This document shows, in pieces, positions 4,386 through 5,691 of a DNA stretch of 5,691 nt. The stretch covers positions 1 through 5,691 of the forward strand of contig JAQGKN010000664.1 of the NCBI GenBank assembly GCA_028290085.1, written 5' to 3'. Numbering within the stretch: position 1 is the first letter of the stretch; each line of letters begins with the position of its first letter. The notes under the pieces were generated by a model. The model searched no databases, had not been told where the DNA came from, and saw only the letters and a list, made by a program, of their open reading frames with translations. The translations under genes and the position numbers were made by a program. This stretch comes from Hyphomicrobiales bacterium (lineage in GTDB: Bacteria > Pseudomonadota > Alphaproteobacteria > Rhizobiales > Beijerinckiaceae).

Positions 4386-5691
4386 TGAAAACTCCAAGCC
4401 CCGCGTCGTCGTCATCGGCGGAGGGTTCGGCGGTCTGGAGGCAGCCAAGCGCCTGGCGTCCGCCGATGTCGATCTCACGTTGATCGATCGGGAGAACCAC
4501 CATTGCTTCCAGCCGCTGCTGTATCAGGTCGCGACAGCCGCCCTGTCTCCAGCCGAGGTAGCATGGCCCGTGCGGGCTATTCTGCGCAAGCAGGCGAACG
4601 CCACGGTGTTGATGGCGGAGGTGACGGGCGTCGATCGCGCCGCGCGCACCGTGCAGGCCGGGGGCAAGACCATCGCCTACGATTACCTCGTCGTCGCGAC
4701 AGGTGCCACGCACTCCTATTTCGGCCATGACGAATGGGCGTGGGTCGCTCCGGGGCTGAAGCGGATCGAGGACGCAACGCGGATCAGGCGCGCTATCTTG
4801 CTGGGATTCGAGTGTGCTGAACTGACCGATGACGTGGATGAGCGGGTGCGCCTCCTCACCTTCCTCATCGTCGGCGGCGGCCCGACCGGCGTCGAGTTGG
4901 CCGGCGCCATCTCGGAGATTGCGCGTCAGACGCTGGCGCGTGACTTCCGGCGCGTCGACCCGCGAAGCGCTCAAATCATTCTGGTCGAGGCAGGCCCAAG
5001 GCTGCTCGCAGCGTTTCCTGACGACCTGTCCGGCTATACGCGCGCGACGCTTGAGCGAATGGGAGTGATCGTCCGGGTGAACACGCTCGTCACCGGGCTC
5101 GATGCCGCGGGCGCCGATACGAGCGAGGGCCGCATTGAGGCCGCGACGATCCTCTGGGCCGCTGGCGTGATCGCCTCGGCTGCTGCCGCCTGGCTCGGCG
5201 CGGACGCCGATCGCGCAGGCCGGGTGCGAGTGACCCCCGGCCTTCGCCTTCCAGGGGACGACAGGGTGTTCGTGATCGGCGATACGGCTGCCGTTGCCGA
5301 TCCCGACGGCAAGCCCGTCCCGGGTATCGCTCCTGCGGCAAAGCAGATGGGCCAATATGCGGGCGATGCCATCCGGGCCGACATCGGCGGGCACACCCAT
5401 GCGTCCTTTGCCTATCGTCACCAAGGCGACCTCGCGACCATCGGGCGCAAGGCAGCGGTGGTCAAGATCGGGCGCCTGAAGCTGACCGGGTTTCTGGGGT
5501 GGCTATTCTGGAGCCTTGCCCATGTTTATTTCCTGATTGGCGTGCGCAACCGGTTCATCGTCGCGCTGAGCTGGGCGTGGACTTACCTGACCTTTCAACG
5601 CGGCGCCCGGCTGGTCACCTTGCAGCCCGACCTATTCACTTTGGGCGGCAAGGGGGAACCGCAATCCGCGGCTCCTGTTGATGAGGCGTCC
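4357..5691 (+). CDS. ndh: Type II NADH dehydrogenase (NDH-2), 3' end just outside window
   Basis: NDH-2 is a single-subunit flavoprotein on the inner face of the cytoplasmic membrane. It passes electrons from NADH to quinone without pumping protons. The 445 codons present contain the first dinucleotide motif VVVIGGGFGGL (Gly21-Gly26, FAD), the second FLIVGGGPTGVELAG (Gly173-Gly178, NADH), the FAD-closing VFVIGDTAA (Gly308-Asp309), and the quinone-site segment APAAKQMGQYAG (Gln330). The C-terminal membrane-association region runs from about residue 353: RHQGDLATIGRKAAV, then GFLGWLFWSLAHVYFL. The frame is still open at the right edge, but the tail has turned Ala/Pro/Glu-rich, so only a few residues should be missing. 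The GTG at 4357 is preferred because AGGAG stands 5 bases upstream; the GTG at 4351 is possible. An ATG at 4385, overlapping the previous stop, is in a different phase. Confidence 0.93.
   Translation, partial: MLSAPQDTTDENSKPRVVVIGGGFGGLEAAKRLASADVDLTLIDRENHHCFQPLLYQVATAALSPAEVAWPVRAILRKQANATVLMAEVTGVDRAARTVQAGGKTIAYDYLVVATGATHSYFGHDEWAWVAPGLKRIEDATRIRRAILLGFECAELTDDVDERVRLLTFLIVGGGPTGVELAGAISEIARQTLARDFRRVDPRSAQIILVEAGPRLLAAFPDDLSGYTRATLERMGVIVRVNTLVTGLDAAGADTSEGRIEAATILWAAGVIASAAAAWLGADADRAGRVRVTPGLRLPGDDRVFVIGDTAAVADPDGKPVPGIAPAAKQMGQYAGDAIRADIGGHTHASFAYRHQGDLATIGRKAAVVKIGRLKLTGFLGWLFWSLAHVYFLIGVRNRFIVALSWAWTYLTFQRGARLVTLQPDLFTLGGKGEPQSAAPVDEAS

Noticed and set aside
4315..5424. Long open frame of 369 codons on the minus strand
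   Set aside because: It is the antisense shadow of the NDH-2 gene, whose plus-strand frame carries all family motifs; the minus product is Arg/Gly/His-rich without a domain.

Overview
This is a GC-rich window with compact, frequently overlapping genes. It reads as alphaproteobacterial chromosome. The best pointers are a textbook EcfG-type general-stress promoter (GGAAC-N17-CGTT), a small GIY-YIG protein of a type familiar from this class, a single-domain receiver, and a type II NADH dehydrogenase. Genus cannot be fixed; Sphingomonadales or Hyphomicrobiales would fit. All identifications come from reading motifs, not from database searches.

Layout. (1) Positions 3-89: the last 28 codons of an unidentified gene. 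(2) Positions 125-1342, minus strand: a Fic-domain AMP-transferase with its own inhibitory motif and a C-terminal winged helix. Its 5' end carries four 8-bp words spaced exactly 21 bp apart in alternating orientation. (3) Positions 1343-2082: a gene-poor stretch ending in the remains of a LysE/RhtB-type exporter with an in-frame stop and no N-terminal part. (4) Positions 2108-2533, minus strand: a 141-residue single-domain response regulator whose phosphoacceptor Asp is Asn. (5) Positions 2534-2668: a divergent intergenic region with the EcfG-type promoter and a hairpin that would hide the Shine-Dalgarno of the gene to its right. (6) Positions 2669-3512: a small basic protein overlapping an SGNH/GDSL hydrolase, probably one stress-induced transcript. 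(7) Positions 3523-3741, minus strand: a probable small basic protein. (8) Positions 3722-4086: a GIY-YIG family gene broken by an apparent 1-nt deletion. (9) Positions 4128-4385: a small winged-helix-like protein overlapping the start of (10), a type II NADH dehydrogenase that runs off the right edge almost complete.

How the parts relate. The centre (2108-3512) looks like a stress-response module: an atypical receiver divergent from an EcfG-driven two-gene unit. The Fic gene looks like a self-contained, possibly autoregulated unit. The 85-residue protein and the NADH dehydrogenase are probably co-translated. I see no known defence system, CRISPR array, RNA gene or complete mobile element. 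The signals most worth following are the 21-bp periodic repeats at the Fic gene, the receiver without its phosphoacceptor, and the structured stress-promoter leader.
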